A DNA stretch of 46,288 nucleotides from a virus. The DNA lies in IMG/VR virus record IMGVR_UViG_3300023174_000008, positions 1 through 46,288 of that record; one strand, 5' to 3'. A program made the translations under genes and the position numbers. Below are positions 1 through 6,630 of the stretch, in pieces (within the stretch, counting starts at the first letter, position 1; every line of letters begins with the position of its first letter). Below the pieces are notes generated by a model. The model searched no databases, was not told the origin of the DNA, and was given only the letters and a program-made list of their open reading frames with translations.

Positions 1-127
1 AGCTGGAATCAATAAGCAAGCAGGGTGCAAAGCATTGGGCTGTGCAAGCGCTATCCGGCTCACAAGAGCTCCACTGTGAAGGCGTTAAGGTTGAAATAAA
101 CCTAATTCATGGCGCTAGACATCTTGT
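1..127. repeat. Terminal direct repeat, left copy (circularity overlap)
   Basis: These 127 bases are identical to the last 127 bases of the window. The exact length equals a common maximum assembly k-mer, so I read it as the overlap a short-read assembler leaves on a circular or circularly permuted molecule, not as a true terminal repeat of the virion DNA. The repeat lies inside a coding sequence that continues from the right end. Confidence 0.95.
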
Positions 128-278
128 ACTTGATGGAGATGCATGCAAGCGATTGTCAGATGACTTGGTTAAGCTAATAAAGCGTGAAATTGAATGGCAG
201 AAAAACCGCAAGGTTGAGATTGAGGCTGCTATATCAGCAGCTAACGCATTACTTGAAGAGATGGATGGCACTAAATGA
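1..278 (+). CDS. Small hypothetical protein, 3' part; gene spans the circle junction
   Basis: The gene really begins at the ATG at 46134 near the right end. Joined across the overlap it encodes about 101 residues, starting MSKYDELVLELESISKQ. The internal GTG at 42 is not the natural start. The protein is predicted helical and charged, without a domain I recognise. It sits in a run of tightly coupled small plus-strand genes: its stop overlaps the ATG of the gene at 275, and its own ATG overlaps the stop of the gene before it. Function unknown. Confidence 0.85.
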   Translation, partial: LESISKQGAKHWAVQALSGSQELHCEGVKVEINLIHGARHLVLDGDACKRLSDDLVKLIKREIEWQKNRKVEIEAAISAANALLEEMDGTK

Positions 279-490
279 CAGACTACAACAGCATGAAGGC
301 AGACGAGCACGCGCAGCGGCAGGGTGAGATTGATGAGTTTGAGAATCAGGTTGGTCTGGTAGCTGGTGATCTTATGTCATCACTACCGTCGTGGCTTCTG
401 AATAAGATTGAGATGCAGTGTGAGATTATTGCGCTATCAGAAGCTAAGCGCCGAGTAATGCAGGCAATCAAAGAGAGGAATGAGCCGTGA
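275..490 (+). CDS. Small hypothetical phage protein (71 aa)
   Basis: The ATG overlaps the TGA of the preceding gene, which indicates translational coupling. The product is acidic and probably helical (for example EIDEFENQVG near the N-terminus and a basic AKRRVMQAIKERNEP tail). I do not recognise a family. It belongs to the plus-strand cassette of small genes between the portal and terminase genes, presumably expressed from the promoter near 45804. Confidence 0.8.
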   Translation: MTDYNSMKADEHAQRQGEIDEFENQVGLVAGDLMSSLPSWLLNKIEMQCEIIALSEAKRRVMQAIKERNEP

Positions 491-714
491 GATTCAACAA
501 AGGCATGACAATTCAAAAGTTCTCACAAAAGGTGTTCAATGATGATATGAAAACGCTCAATATCATCATGACACAGGACGCACTAAATGGGATCATTCTG
601 TGTCCTGTGTATCGGTACAGGTTCGCAAAGACGGCAATGAAAAGATGGAACATCCCAGAGTTTTTGCGATCCGAAATACTCGATGCAGTCAAATTTGCTA
701 GGGGCATAAAGTGA
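487..714 (+). CDS. Small hypothetical phage protein (75 aa), GTG start
   Basis: The GTG start overlaps the TGA of the upstream gene (GTGA), matching the coupling of this cassette. The product is basic, with the segment PVYRYRFAKTAMKRWNIPEF and a C-terminal helix. No recognised domain. Function unknown. Confidence 0.75.
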   Translation: MRFNKGMTIQKFSQKVFNDDMKTLNIIMTQDALNGIILCPVYRYRFAKTAMKRWNIPEFLRSEILDAVKFARGIK

Positions 715-893
715 TTACAACTAGACTTCGCATGTCTGACAAGCCGGAGCCAACCAAATACGAATCAATCTCTCACGCAATCGGCGAGCTGCTTGAAGAG
801 GGTTGGAGCGCTGTTACATTCCAATGCGACAACGTGGCAATCATGAGTGATTGCGCGGGTGATAGGTTGATTATTGAGGTAGCGCAATATTGA
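711..893 (+). CDS. Small hypothetical phage protein (60 aa)
   Basis: The GTG at 711 overlaps the upstream stop; an ATG at 732 (MSDKPEPTKY) is the alternative start and would shorten the protein by seven residues. The sequence resembles a small alpha/beta protein (SISHAIGELLEEGWSAVTF followed by hydrophobic strands). It is the last gene of the coupled small-gene string before the promoter at 917. Family unknown. Confidence 0.7.
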   Translation: MITTRLRMSDKPEPTKYESISHAIGELLEEGWSAVTFQCDNVAIMSDCAGDRLIIEVAQY

Positions 894-909
894 ATTTAAT
901 TATTCAATG

Positions 910-946
910 AATACTATTGCAATCCGATGTGGAGTGTAATAGTATT
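910..946 (+). promoter_or_regulatory. Sigma70-like promoter inside an inverted repeat (TGTAATAGTAT family)
   Basis: TTGCAA (917-922), a 17-base spacer, then TAGTAT (940-945). The element TGTAATAGTATT at 935-946 is mirrored by AATACTATTGCA at 910-921, an inverted repeat with one mismatch that covers both promoter boxes and could be an operator. It drives the gene at 994. Confidence 0.7.
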
Positions 947-993
947 ACAACATCGAAGCGGAAGTTGTATTATCGCAATTAATGGAGATTAAA

Positions 994-1179
994 ATGAACT
1001 GGACTGTAACTGTGACTAGAAATGATGGTTTTGCTAAAGCTGTTTTCACTTGGGATAATGAATTGCAAAATTGCACCGTGCAGTCTCACGGTTTCACTGA
1101 TGAAGAGTGGGACACGCTGCTTGAGAAAGGCGCTCATGCAGGCGCGGACGTTGACGGTTATCAGGTTCACAATCATTGA
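994..1179 (+). CDS. Small hypothetical protein (61 aa) in a single-gene cassette
   Basis: I chose the ATG at 994 over the one at 982 because GGAG lies six bases upstream of it. The product begins MNWTVTVTRNDGFAKAVFTW and looks like a small beta-rich domain. With its own promoter (917-945) and a terminator directly after the stop it forms a self-contained moron-like unit between the late minus-strand genes terL and portal. Family not recognised. Confidence 0.75.
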   Translation: MNWTVTVTRNDGFAKAVFTWDNELQNCTVQSHGFTDEEWDTLLEKGAHAGADVDGYQVHNH

Positions 1180-1184
1180 TTAAC

Positions 1185-1203
1185 AAGGCCCTAACGGGCC
1201 TTT
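1185..1203. terminator. Bidirectional hairpin terminator
   Basis: AAGGCCC (1185-1191) and GGGCCTT (1196-1202) pair around a TAAC loop. It is followed by TTTCCTT on the plus strand and a short T-rich tract on the minus strand. It separates the convergent gene at 994 and terL. Confidence 0.7.
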
Positions 1204-1205
1204 CC

Positions 1206-2534
1206 TTATCTGTACCTAGACGGCATGAATAGCATTGGTTGTGATGCGCTTAGGTCGGCAAGCTCTGTAATAGCCCACACAAGCGCATCCATCCTGTCTG
1301 GCGATTTCTTGCTGTTAACAGGATCCCACTCAGTCATTTGCTGCTCTAGCTTGTCATGCCTTCCTACGTGATGGCACTCATGGCGCTCATACAGCGCGGC
1401 AACTGGCTCTGCTCGCACGGCCTTCCCCTTTGTTGCCCTAACCTTAATCACCCGCAACGAGCGAGATTTCTGGAGGATTATTGACTCAACCATGTCACCA
1501 CCTTGGTTAACCTCCGCAACAATGGAGTCAGCATTCCAGCGCTTGTAAGCGTCGACAGCCACTGACGCCCATTGCTCTGGAGTCGCGGCGCTAACAGAGC
1601 AGTCCTCAAGAACGTAAACGTGATTGCCATAGTCAACACCACAAACAACAATGCCAGTCTCGTCTGATTCATCGCTACTGGTTACTGCTGGGTCAACACC
1701 AACAACAATGCGCCTAAGCTCTGGAATGTCATGAATCCGGCATGATTCAATATCAGTCATTCTCCATAGTGCGTATGGGTTGTCGTCAAGTATCTCTGCA
1801 AGGCACTCCTGCCTAAACATGCGGTCGGTAAGCTCGCGCTTTAGCGACTCTGCATACTTCGGCGTTAAAAAGTAGTTGTCCATAGTTGTGCCTTTGATGA
1901 CCTCAACGTATGGGTTATTGCACAACGACTTGATGACGCTTGTTGGCCTTGGGGTAGTGGCGATGTACATAAGCGGGTTTTTGCCAAGGCGGTTAATCAG
2001 CTTTGCAGCCTCAAGACCTTCTTCCGCGTACTGCCACGCCGCAAGCTCATCAACAACTGAGTGGGATGACTGGCTGCCACGAGACCGCTCTAGAGCCTCG
2101 CATGAGTAACCTGTAATTTGGCTTCCGTTCTCAAACTTCAGAATTAGATCTGACTTGTTGAACTCGTAATCAATGTTTGGATTTATCTGGGATATGATTC
2201 CAGACTCACCAAGGAAGTTAACCTTCTTCAGTGATCCAAAGTCAGCAGCCCAAAGAGCTATGCGGGCAGATGGCTCTGCCATTGCTAAATCAATCGCCTT
2301 GTTGCTTACATACCACGTCTTTCCGAAACCGCGACCGCACAGCAGCATTAGCGTATCTTTCTCTGGCGGTATCTCCACTATCTGCTCAGGCCTAGCCCAC
2401 AACCTGAAGTCATGCAGGAGGTCATTCTTGGCTCGCTCATCACCATCAAACATGCGCGCAATAGCATCGCGCGCAATCCTTGGATTTGAGTGGATGAACT
2501 TGCGAACTGTCTCGATGCTATTCTGTGAGGTCAT
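1206..2534 (-). CDS. terL: Terminase large subunit (ATPase and nuclease)
   Basis: This is the packaging motor that translocates DNA into the prohead and cuts it. The 442 residues show a Walker A (GRGFGKT, about 67-73), a Walker B ending in the catalytic acid (SVVDE, about 159-163), a coupling region (YIATTPRP, about 190-197) and a C-terminal RNase H-like nuclease starting with GVDPAVTSS (Asp about 281) and ending with an acidic MDALVWAI motif. Length is normal. Its start overlaps the 3' end of terS by 17 bases, so the two are co-transcribed. All key motifs are intact. Confidence 0.97.
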   Translation of the reverse strand: MTSQNSIETVRKFIHSNPRIARDAIARMFDGDERAKNDLLHDFRLWARPEQIVEIPPEKDTLMLLCGRGFGKTWYVSNKAIDLAMAEPSARIALWAADFGSLKKVNFLGESGIISQINPNIDYEFNKSDLILKFENGSQITGYSCEALERSRGSQSSHSVVDELAAWQYAEEGLEAAKLINRLGKNPLMYIATTPRPTSVIKSLCNNPYVEVIKGTTMDNYFLTPKYAESLKRELTDRMFRQECLAEILDDNPYALWRMTDIESCRIHDIPELRRIVVGVDPAVTSSDESDETGIVVCGVDYGNHVYVLEDCSVSAATPEQWASVAVDAYKRWNADSIVAEVNQGGDMVESIILQKSRSLRVIKVRATKGKAVRAEPVAALYERHECHHVGRHDKLEQQMTEWDPVNSKKSPDRMDALVWAITELADLSASQPMLFMPSRYR

Positions 2535-3015
2535 TCAAGATGCTCGCAAACTTATCGGCAGCTGTTTCTGTGATTTCGTGCTTTATAGCCCCTCCATTAG
2601 CTCCTGTATGCTCGTTAGAGACGTTATCCTTCAAGCCTAGGTCGCGGGCTATGATGTTGGCATTCAAGAGGTCTGCGGCGGCCCCAGTGAACTTTTGCTC
2701 TCGTATAGCCTTGTCAATCCTTTCTACGACTTCCGAAAATGCAGGCTTTCCCTTGTAGTCATACCATGTCGATTGAGCTAATCCAGAATGAAGAAGGAAG
2801 CCATCCATGGTAAATGCCCGCATCTTTGCCAGCTTCTCTACCGTCACAACCCCTTGGAATGCAAATGCCTTAGCCTCCCATAGCGGGTTGTCTTCAGCCC
2901 ACTTGAAATAGGCCAATGCGTCATCCCACATCTCATCAGGATGGTTGTAGACTGGCGGGCGACCAACCTTGCGCGCGGAAATCTCCCATAGCGATTCTTT
3001 CTTCTCTTCTTCCAT
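2518..3015 (-). CDS. terS: Terminase small subunit, P22 gp3-like
   Basis: Probable DNA-recognition subunit of the terminase. The 165-residue protein carries features of the gp3 DNA-packaging family: an N-terminal GRPPVY segment, a central FTMDGFLLHSGLAQSTWYDY recognition-like stretch, and the QKFTGAAADLLNANIIARDLG segment. In P22 this family selects pac sites for headful packaging, which agrees with the circular assembly here. The start is the ATG at 3015, behind a GAGG site; an extended -10 promoter lies about 37 bases upstream. Confidence 0.9.
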   Translation of the reverse strand: MEEEKKESLWEISARKVGRPPVYNHPDEMWDDALAYFKWAEDNPLWEAKAFAFQGVVTVEKLAKMRAFTMDGFLLHSGLAQSTWYDYKGKPAFSEVVERIDKAIREQKFTGAAADLLNANIIARDLGLKDNVSNEHTGANGGAIKHEITETAADKFASILNDLTE

Positions 3016-3051
3016 ATCAACCTCAACTTCTCACGATTGTTTAACTGTTAC

Positions 3052-3060
3052 ATAATACCA
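3052..3060 (-). promoter_or_regulatory. Extended -10 promoter for terS-terL
   Basis: On the minus strand the sequence reads TGGTATTAT, about 37 bases before the terS start, with no good -35. It matches the extended -10 family found in front of other late genes. Confidence 0.55.
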
Positions 3061-3068
3061 AAAAGTTG

Positions 3069-3095
3069 AAACAAAAAGCCCCTAATGCGGGGCTT
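3069..3095 (-). terminator. Rho-independent terminator after the antirepressor gene
   Basis: On the minus strand AAGCCCC pairs with GGGGCTT around a GCATTA loop and is followed by TTTGTTT. It closes the early minus-strand operon just before the terS promoter. Confidence 0.85.
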
Positions 3096-3098
3096 GAT

Positions 3099-3755
3099 TC
3101 ATGCTTCCAATCTATGGAACTCATCAATAAGTCGTTGTTTGTGTGCTTTATCAAAAAGCTTGCTTATCTGTTCTTTTCGCTCTTGATATTCCATACCCAT
3201 TGTGATGAAAACAGTGTTCGCTCTCTGTAGGTCAATGATGGCCTTCATCTGCTCTCTGGTCATGAAGTCGCGGATGGCGTCACCTTTCCCAATGCTGTGG
3301 TATTGCCTGAACTGCGCCGCTGTCTTACCAAGAACAATGCGGTTAACCATGTCAGCTTCATTGCTGTAGTGATATGGCTTTGGATCTTCATGAGCGCAAC
3401 TAATTGCATCTGTCATTGGACGGAACTCAACAGCCATTGATCGGCGCTGCTCAATGGCCTCTTGCTTGCCAATGGCGATCTGTTCGCAATCTAGAAAGTA
3501 CATGCGGACAAGGCGCCCCTTGTCGCTGTTTTCAATCATGGCCAATTGCTTAACCATGTCTGGCACGCAGAAATAATCCTTCATCACCTGACGGCGAGAT
3601 TTTGAGCTCACCAAATCTGGCGAGCTCAAATTTTCAACAATGCAGTAATCAACACCTTCGATAAACCCGAACTTTTCGATTCTAGCATTGATCCATGTTG
3701 TAAAGTCTCGACCAAAACCAAGCCACTCGTGAACTGCGCGGGCGTTAATCGTCAC
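3099..3755 (-). CDS. AntA/AntB-type antirepressor, N-terminus interrupted
   Basis: The N-terminal part (TINARAVHEWLGFGRDFTTW, then IEKFGFIEGVDY) matches the AntA/AntB antirepressor domain of temperate phages, which inactivates the phage repressor. The C-terminal part is helical and not recognised. The open frame starts at a GTG at 3755 with a poor ribosome site. The same frame continues upstream through a TAA at 3777-3779 to an ATG at 3833 with a very good site (GGAGAG). The natural gene is therefore probably 3833-3099 and now carries a nonsense codon after codon 18, or is made from the internal GTG. A terminator follows the stop. Confidence 0.8.
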   Translation of the reverse strand: MTINARAVHEWLGFGRDFTTWINARIEKFGFIEGVDYCIVENLSSPDLVSSKSRRQVMKDYFCVPDMVKQLAMIENSDKGRLVRMYFLDCEQIAIGKQEAIEQRRSMAVEFRPMTDAISCAHEDPKPYHYSNEADMVNRIVLGKTAAQFRQYHSIGKGDAIRDFMTREQMKAIIDLQRANTVFITMGMEYQERKEQISKLFDKAHKQRLIDEFHRLEA

Positions 3756-3776
3756 TTTTAGGTCGTCATGCTTGGA

Positions 3777-3833
3777 TTACGTGAATGCGCTCTTGATTTC
3801 GTTAAATGCGGAAACTTGAAGATTTCTCTTCAT
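3777..3833 (-). pseudogene. Detached 5' end of the antirepressor gene (18-codon ORF ending at TAA)
   Basis: The ATG at 3833 follows GGAGAGTCAAAC and opens MKRNLQVSAFNEIKSAFT, then TAA. It is in frame with the downstream antirepressor sequence, which resumes SKHDDLKVTINARAV. The excellent ribosome site sits on this fragment, not on the GTG at 3755. It is either the broken-off N-terminus or a deliberate leader peptide. A leader of about 90 bases upstream can fold (CTGGG paired with CCCAG around 3849-3878). Confidence 0.6.
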
Positions 3834-3921
3834 GTTTGACTCTCCAAAGGGTTGGCTGGGTGATGTGTGCGGAAGCCTTTCCCAGTTGCAAGGTTTTCGA
3901 GTGCCCCCTATCCGCCATTAA

Positions 3922-3930
3922 ATTATAACA
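3922..3930 (-). promoter_or_regulatory. Extended -10 promoter for the antirepressor
   Basis: The minus strand reads TGTTATAAT, a near-consensus extended -10. It overlaps the T-run of the upstream terminator and leaves a 5' leader of roughly 80-90 bases before the ATG at 3833. Confidence 0.55.
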
Positions 3931-3955
3931 AAAAAGCCCCCAGTTAGGAGGCTTT
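3928..3955 (-). terminator. Rho-independent terminator of the upstream early genes
   Basis: On the minus strand AGCCTCC pairs with GGGGGCT (one G-T pair) around TAACT, followed by TTTTTTG. It lies just after the interrupted gene 4126-3959 and isolates the antirepressor promoter from early transcription. Confidence 0.8.
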
Positions 3956-3958
3956 GCT

Positions 3959-4126
3959 TTAATGTCTAACGAAGTTGGTGGCCAGCTCGCTCGTTTCGTT
4001 TATTGATTCTATTATTGCCGTGGCTACCAGAGCCGCAGGGCTGTAACTTTCATCACCATCTTGCTTTGCCTCAATTGATATTAACCCACCATCAACATCC
4101 TATACCACTATCGTAATCTTTGCCAT
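3959..4126 (-). pseudogene. Small early gene broken by an in-frame TAG
   Basis: The ATG at 4126 overlaps the stop of the upstream gene (ATGA), as throughout this operon. The frame reads MAKITIVV, then TAG at 4100-4102. It continues open for 46 further codons (DVDGGLISIEAKQDGD and onward, ending NFVRH) to a TAA right before the terminator. A single G-to-T change in a GAG codon would explain it. The intact protein would be 55 residues, of unknown family. It is the nearest upstream neighbour of the second interrupted gene. Confidence 0.7.
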
Positions 4127-4344
4127 CATGAAACATCCAGTTTTTTACCAATCAACTCACCACCAACAACACGCTCTACCTCAATCCAAAGATTGCATTT
4201 CACTGCTGCAATTGGCTTTCCTGTGTTGAGTGATGCCAGCCTATCAGCATCAGCCTTTCTAACTATGTAGCATCCGCAATCGTCGATGTTGAGCGAGTTA
4301 ACGAAGCACACGGTGTATTTTGCATTTAGTTCGGATTCAGTCAT
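4126..4344 (-). CDS. Small hypothetical early protein (72 aa)
   Basis: Begins MTESELNAKYTVCFVNSLN at an ATG with GGAGG eleven bases upstream and overlaps the 3' end of the preceding gene by eight bases. Contains four cysteines without a clear zinc-site spacing. Not recognised. Part of the leftward early operon between ninG and the antirepressor. Confidence 0.75.
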   Translation of the reverse strand: MTESELNAKYTVCFVNSLNIDDCGCYIVRKADADRLASLNTGKPIAAVKCNLWIEVERVVGGELIGKKLDVS

Positions 4345-4639
4345 CTTTCATGCCTCCGATAAGCTCTGCGCGGAGCACCTGCAACTCCTCAGGTTTCGCA
4401 TGAATCAAAAATGTCACCACATCGCCAGACTGCCTCATTTCTATGTCTCCATAGCGACTCCACTTCTCGCTATAGACTGGGATGAACGTCTGGCATTGAT
4501 TCTTTGCTTCAAGCCTAACAACAACGCTAGTACCCCATATATTCCGCATCTCCTTGTTGCACAATTGAACGGTCATCGTCCCGTATAGCTTTCCGCGCAA
4601 TCGCAGCTTTTCACTCGGTTTCCGGTCTATCCTCAACAT
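4337..4639 (-). CDS. Hypothetical early protein (100 aa)
   Basis: A beta-rich sequence (LRLRGKLYGTMTVQLCNKEM, then SVVVRLEAKNQCQTFIPV) with a C-terminal helix. The gene overlaps both neighbours, as expected for the compact early operon. I do not recognise the family. Confidence 0.75.
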   Translation of the reverse strand: MLRIDRKPSEKLRLRGKLYGTMTVQLCNKEMRNIWGTSVVVRLEAKNQCQTFIPVYSEKWSRYGDIEMRQSGDVVTFLIHAKPEELQVLRAELIGGMKDD

Positions 4640-5066
4640 TTAACCTCTCCCATTTGTAACCTGCATGATGCGTTTGCTTTCCTGATAAGCAGGCCCGAAT
4701 GCACATCCCGCTGAACCCTCCCACTTTATCAGCCTCAGCTATGGATGAAAAGCGCAATTCGATTTCGCCCATCGAAGCCTTTACTGGAATTGACACTCCT
4801 TTATCAGGCTCATCAATAGAGTAAACCCAAGTCTTCCACGCGTCTTGAATCCTTCCGTCAGGGCATATGGGCGAGCAAACAGCAATCTTCACCTTCCTTG
4901 ATTTTGTCTTGAATCGCTTAACTGCGCGAATCTTGTCTAAAACCTTGAAAACTCTGTCACGACTAATGATTGAATCTGGAATCTCTGATGGAGTCAATCC
5001 TTTGCCTGACTCCATGATGTACCTAGCTACGCGCTCGCACTCCTCGCTAGTCTTCTTTAAGCTCAT
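4611..5066 (-). CDS. HTH protein with NUMOD1-like C-terminal module (paralogue A)
   Basis: The N-terminal 60 residues look like a winged-helix or HTH region (SEECERVARYIMESGKGLTP and SRDRVFKVLDKIRAVKRF). The C-terminus carries FSSIAEADKVGGFSG, a conserved Cys and YKWERL. That matches the pattern of small DNA-binding modules attached to phage nucleases (NUMOD1-like: F-S-A, a turn, then GYKW). The gene at 5432-5785 has the same architecture. No nuclease catalytic motif is present, so it may be a stand-alone DNA-binding protein. The family name is inferred from motif shape. Confidence 0.6.
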   Translation of the reverse strand: MSLKKTSEECERVARYIMESGKGLTPSEIPDSIISRDRVFKVLDKIRAVKRFKTKSRKVKIAVCSPICPDGRIQDAWKTWVYSIDEPDKGVSIPVKASMGEIELRFSSIAEADKVGGFSGMCIRACLSGKQTHHAGYKWERLNVEDRPETE

Positions 5067-5220
5067 TTGCCAGAGCCTCCGCGTACATCTTCAGGTTATC
5101 TTTGTGCATCTTGAGTAATGCCTCACAAACTGAGTCATCGCCAATGCATTTCAGAGCAATGATTGCCTGTGCGGCGTCGTTGATTTGCTGTGCTAGGCAC
5201 TTAACCTTAGTTGTGTTCAT
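5047..5220 (-). CDS. Small helical early protein (57 aa)
   Basis: The ATG at 5220 overlaps the upstream TAA by one base (TAATG), and the 3' end overlaps the next gene by 20 bases. The product (MNTTKVKCLAQQINDAAQAI, then a second helix ending ALANELKED) is a predicted two-helix protein. Family unknown. The overlap pattern and codon structure make it very likely real. Confidence 0.75.
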   Translation of the reverse strand: MNTTKVKCLAQQINDAAQAIIALKCIGDDSVCEALLKMHKDNLKMYAEALANELKED

Positions 5221-5411
5221 TATTGTTTCTCCAAGAATATTACATTCAATCCATCACTTCGCTTGTCTGGTGTGCACTTGAACTTTCCACACTCACGCGA
5301 ATTCATCCATGTAAAAGCGCAGCTTTCACCACCACAAAACCCACAATCGTCATCATCATATTCATGAGCCACGTATGTTTTACCTTCAAACTCAAACTCA
5401 TTCTCGTCCAT
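5220..5411 (-). CDS. Small cysteine-rich protein (63 aa)
   Basis: An acidic N-terminal half (DENEFEFEGKTYVAHEYDDDD) is followed by CGFCGGESC and two more cysteines (ECGKFKC), a likely small zinc-binding fold. Start is an ATG at 5411. Function unknown. Confidence 0.7.
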   Translation of the reverse strand: MDENEFEFEGKTYVAHEYDDDDCGFCGGESCAFTWMNSRECGKFKCTPDKRSDGLNVIFLEKQ

Positions 5412-5431
5412 AGCAATCTCCTTTCGTTAGC

Positions 5432-5785
5432 TCAATCTGGAAACTTGCCGCCACCAGCACGATAAACCGACTCCCTTCGCCACTTGTACCCAGCGTAACT
5501 TTCTCTCAACCCGCGAGCGCAAGCGCTTACTGAGTTGTGGTAAAAGCCATTGTCGTTGGCATCACTTAGCGACTTAAACTCAACAACCTGACCATCTTCA
5601 TTAACCCCAATGTATCTGTAATGCTGCTTTCTTATGACTCTGGTTAGCTTGCCCTCACCTCGCATGACGTGAGCAATTTTTCGGATACTGTCACGCTTTA
5701 ACCCAGTTTTTTGCTCCACCTCTGCGTAGTCGCTGCCTCCTAAAATCATTTCTCTGGCTATCTGTGTTTTGCTCTTTGCTTGCAT
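5432..5785 (-). CDS. HTH protein with NUMOD1-like C-terminal module (paralogue B)
   Basis: I chose the ATG at 5785 (MQAKSKTQIAREMILGG) because it follows AGGAGATTCAC; a longer frame to 5839 would translate the promoter. The N-terminal half has an HTH-like pattern (YAEVEQKTGLKRDSIRKIAHVM). The C-terminal half carries FKSLSDANDNGFYHNSVSAC then AGYKWRRE, the same module as in 4611-5066. It has its own TGTAATAGTAT promoter and so may be expressed apart from the upstream early genes. A DNA-binding regulator is the best guess. Confidence 0.65.
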   Translation of the reverse strand: MQAKSKTQIAREMILGGSDYAEVEQKTGLKRDSIRKIAHVMRGEGKLTRVIRKQHYRYIGVNEDGQVVEFKSLSDANDNGFYHNSVSACARGLRESYAGYKWRRESVYRAGGGKFPD

Positions 5786-5808
5786 GTGAATCTCCTGCGT
5801 TGATGTTG

Positions 5809-5839
5809 ATACTATTACACTAATTTGCGTTGTTAGCAA
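5809..5839 (-). promoter_or_regulatory. TGTAATAGTAT-family promoter for gene 5785-5432
   Basis: The minus strand reads TTGCTA, 19 bases, then TAGTAT, with the full TGTAATAGTAT element at 5819-5809. It overlaps the 3' end of ninG. The downstream leader CAACATCAACGCAGGAGAT resembles the leader of the imm promoter near 33163. Confidence 0.65.
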
Positions 5840-6447
5840 GCGCTAGATTTCAATTCTTTCAGCTTGGCCCTGTACTCAGCCTCGATGGCCTGATAATCCT
5901 CTTTTCGGTATCGCTTAGGCTCATGTGGCCCTTCGATAAACTCAACCTTATCGAGTCCAATTTTAGCTATCAGCGCGGCTCTGAATGGAACTAGGTTGCC
6001 AGATAGGTAATTATTACAAACTGAGCATGACGCCCAAATATTGATCTCGCAAAACCGAAGCTCAGGATGTCCTCCAACACTTCTATAGTGTGATGCGTGT
6101 CTCTGGTGGCTTCCGTCGTCTGGTTTTCCGCAACTGATGCATGGCTGACCTGCATCTCTTGCCCTGATGTAGGCATTCACGGCCGCTTGCGCTCGCTTCG
6201 CCCAGTAACTAAGCGGCTTAACATCCATCCTGCGCTCTCTATCGCGTTTTGCTGCATTCTTTACCTCTTGCTCATGCACTCGTAGCGCCTTCAATCTCAG
6301 TCGCTCTGAGCGCTTTCTAGACACGTCTATCGAGTGCTTAATTGCGTGAGAATAATCAATGAAAAATCCTGCCGGAGTTTGCACGCCTTCCAATGCATCT
6401 CCGTAATCTCCGCAGCACTTGCATCTTTTCTTTTTGTTTGCCACCAC
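5833..6447 (-). CDS. ninG: NinG (Rap-like recombination protein)
   Basis: This is the NinG family, whose lambda member Rap is a structure-specific endonuclease that promotes recombination. The 204-residue protein has the N-terminal CKCCG zinc motif, the conserved SYWAKRAQAAVNAYIRARD helix, CISCGKP, HASHYRSVGGHPELRF and CSVCNNYLSGN, then EGPHEPKRY. Family length is normal. It starts at tandem GTG codons behind AGAGG. Neighbours NinB and DUF551 give the usual nin-region context. Confidence 0.92.
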   Translation of the reverse strand: MVANKKKRCKCCGDYGDALEGVQTPAGFFIDYSHAIKHSIDVSRKRSERLRLKALRVHEQEVKNAAKRDRERRMDVKPLSYWAKRAQAAVNAYIRARDAGQPCISCGKPDDGSHQRHASHYRSVGGHPELRFCEINIWASCSVCNNYLSGNLVPFRAALIAKIGLDKVEFIEGPHEPKRYRKEDYQAIEAEYRAKLKELKSSAC

Positions 6448-6630
6448 CTAATCCTCTGGCGCTTCAGGAAGTGGCATCCAGTAAATAACTGGGTGCTCAA
6501 ATCCTCTTGTTTTCCAAAAGTGAACAACATCATAAAAAAACGTCGAGCACCCATCATACTTGCAAATTGCAAGCACCTTTGTTCCGTGTTGCTTTGGTAG
6601 TTCGTCCTTTACACTAATCCACTCACTCAC
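6448..6630 (-). CDS. DUF551 protein
   Basis: The 60-residue product starts MSEWISVKDELP at a GTG at 6630, spaced correctly from GGAGG; the in-frame ATG at 6636 abuts the ribosome site. WISVKDELP and the terminal YWMPLPEAP are the signature ends of DUF551, a small family common in enterobacterial phages. Its function is unknown. It overlaps ninB by eight bases. Confidence 0.85.
   Translation of the reverse strand: MSEWISVKDELPKQHGTKVLAICKYDGCSTFFYDVVHFWKTRGFEHPVIYWMPLPEAPED

Noticed and set aside
1-127. Genuine short terminal repeat of the virion DNA
   Set aside because: Length equals a common assembly k-mer, the repeat falls inside a small gene, and terS is of the headful type.
3777-4102. 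Stop-codon reassignment (TAA/TAG read as sense)
   Set aside because: Both TAA and TAG serve as normal stops elsewhere in the genome (for example terL ends in TAA and the 57-aa gene at 5047 in TAG), and the two interrupted genes use different stops.
5432-5839. Longer start for the HTH gene (to 5839), and similar extensions at 33193 and 43118
   Set aside because: All three extensions translate the same promoter/leader element (giving similar VIVxSTxEI peptides), so the similarity is of regulatory DNA, not protein.
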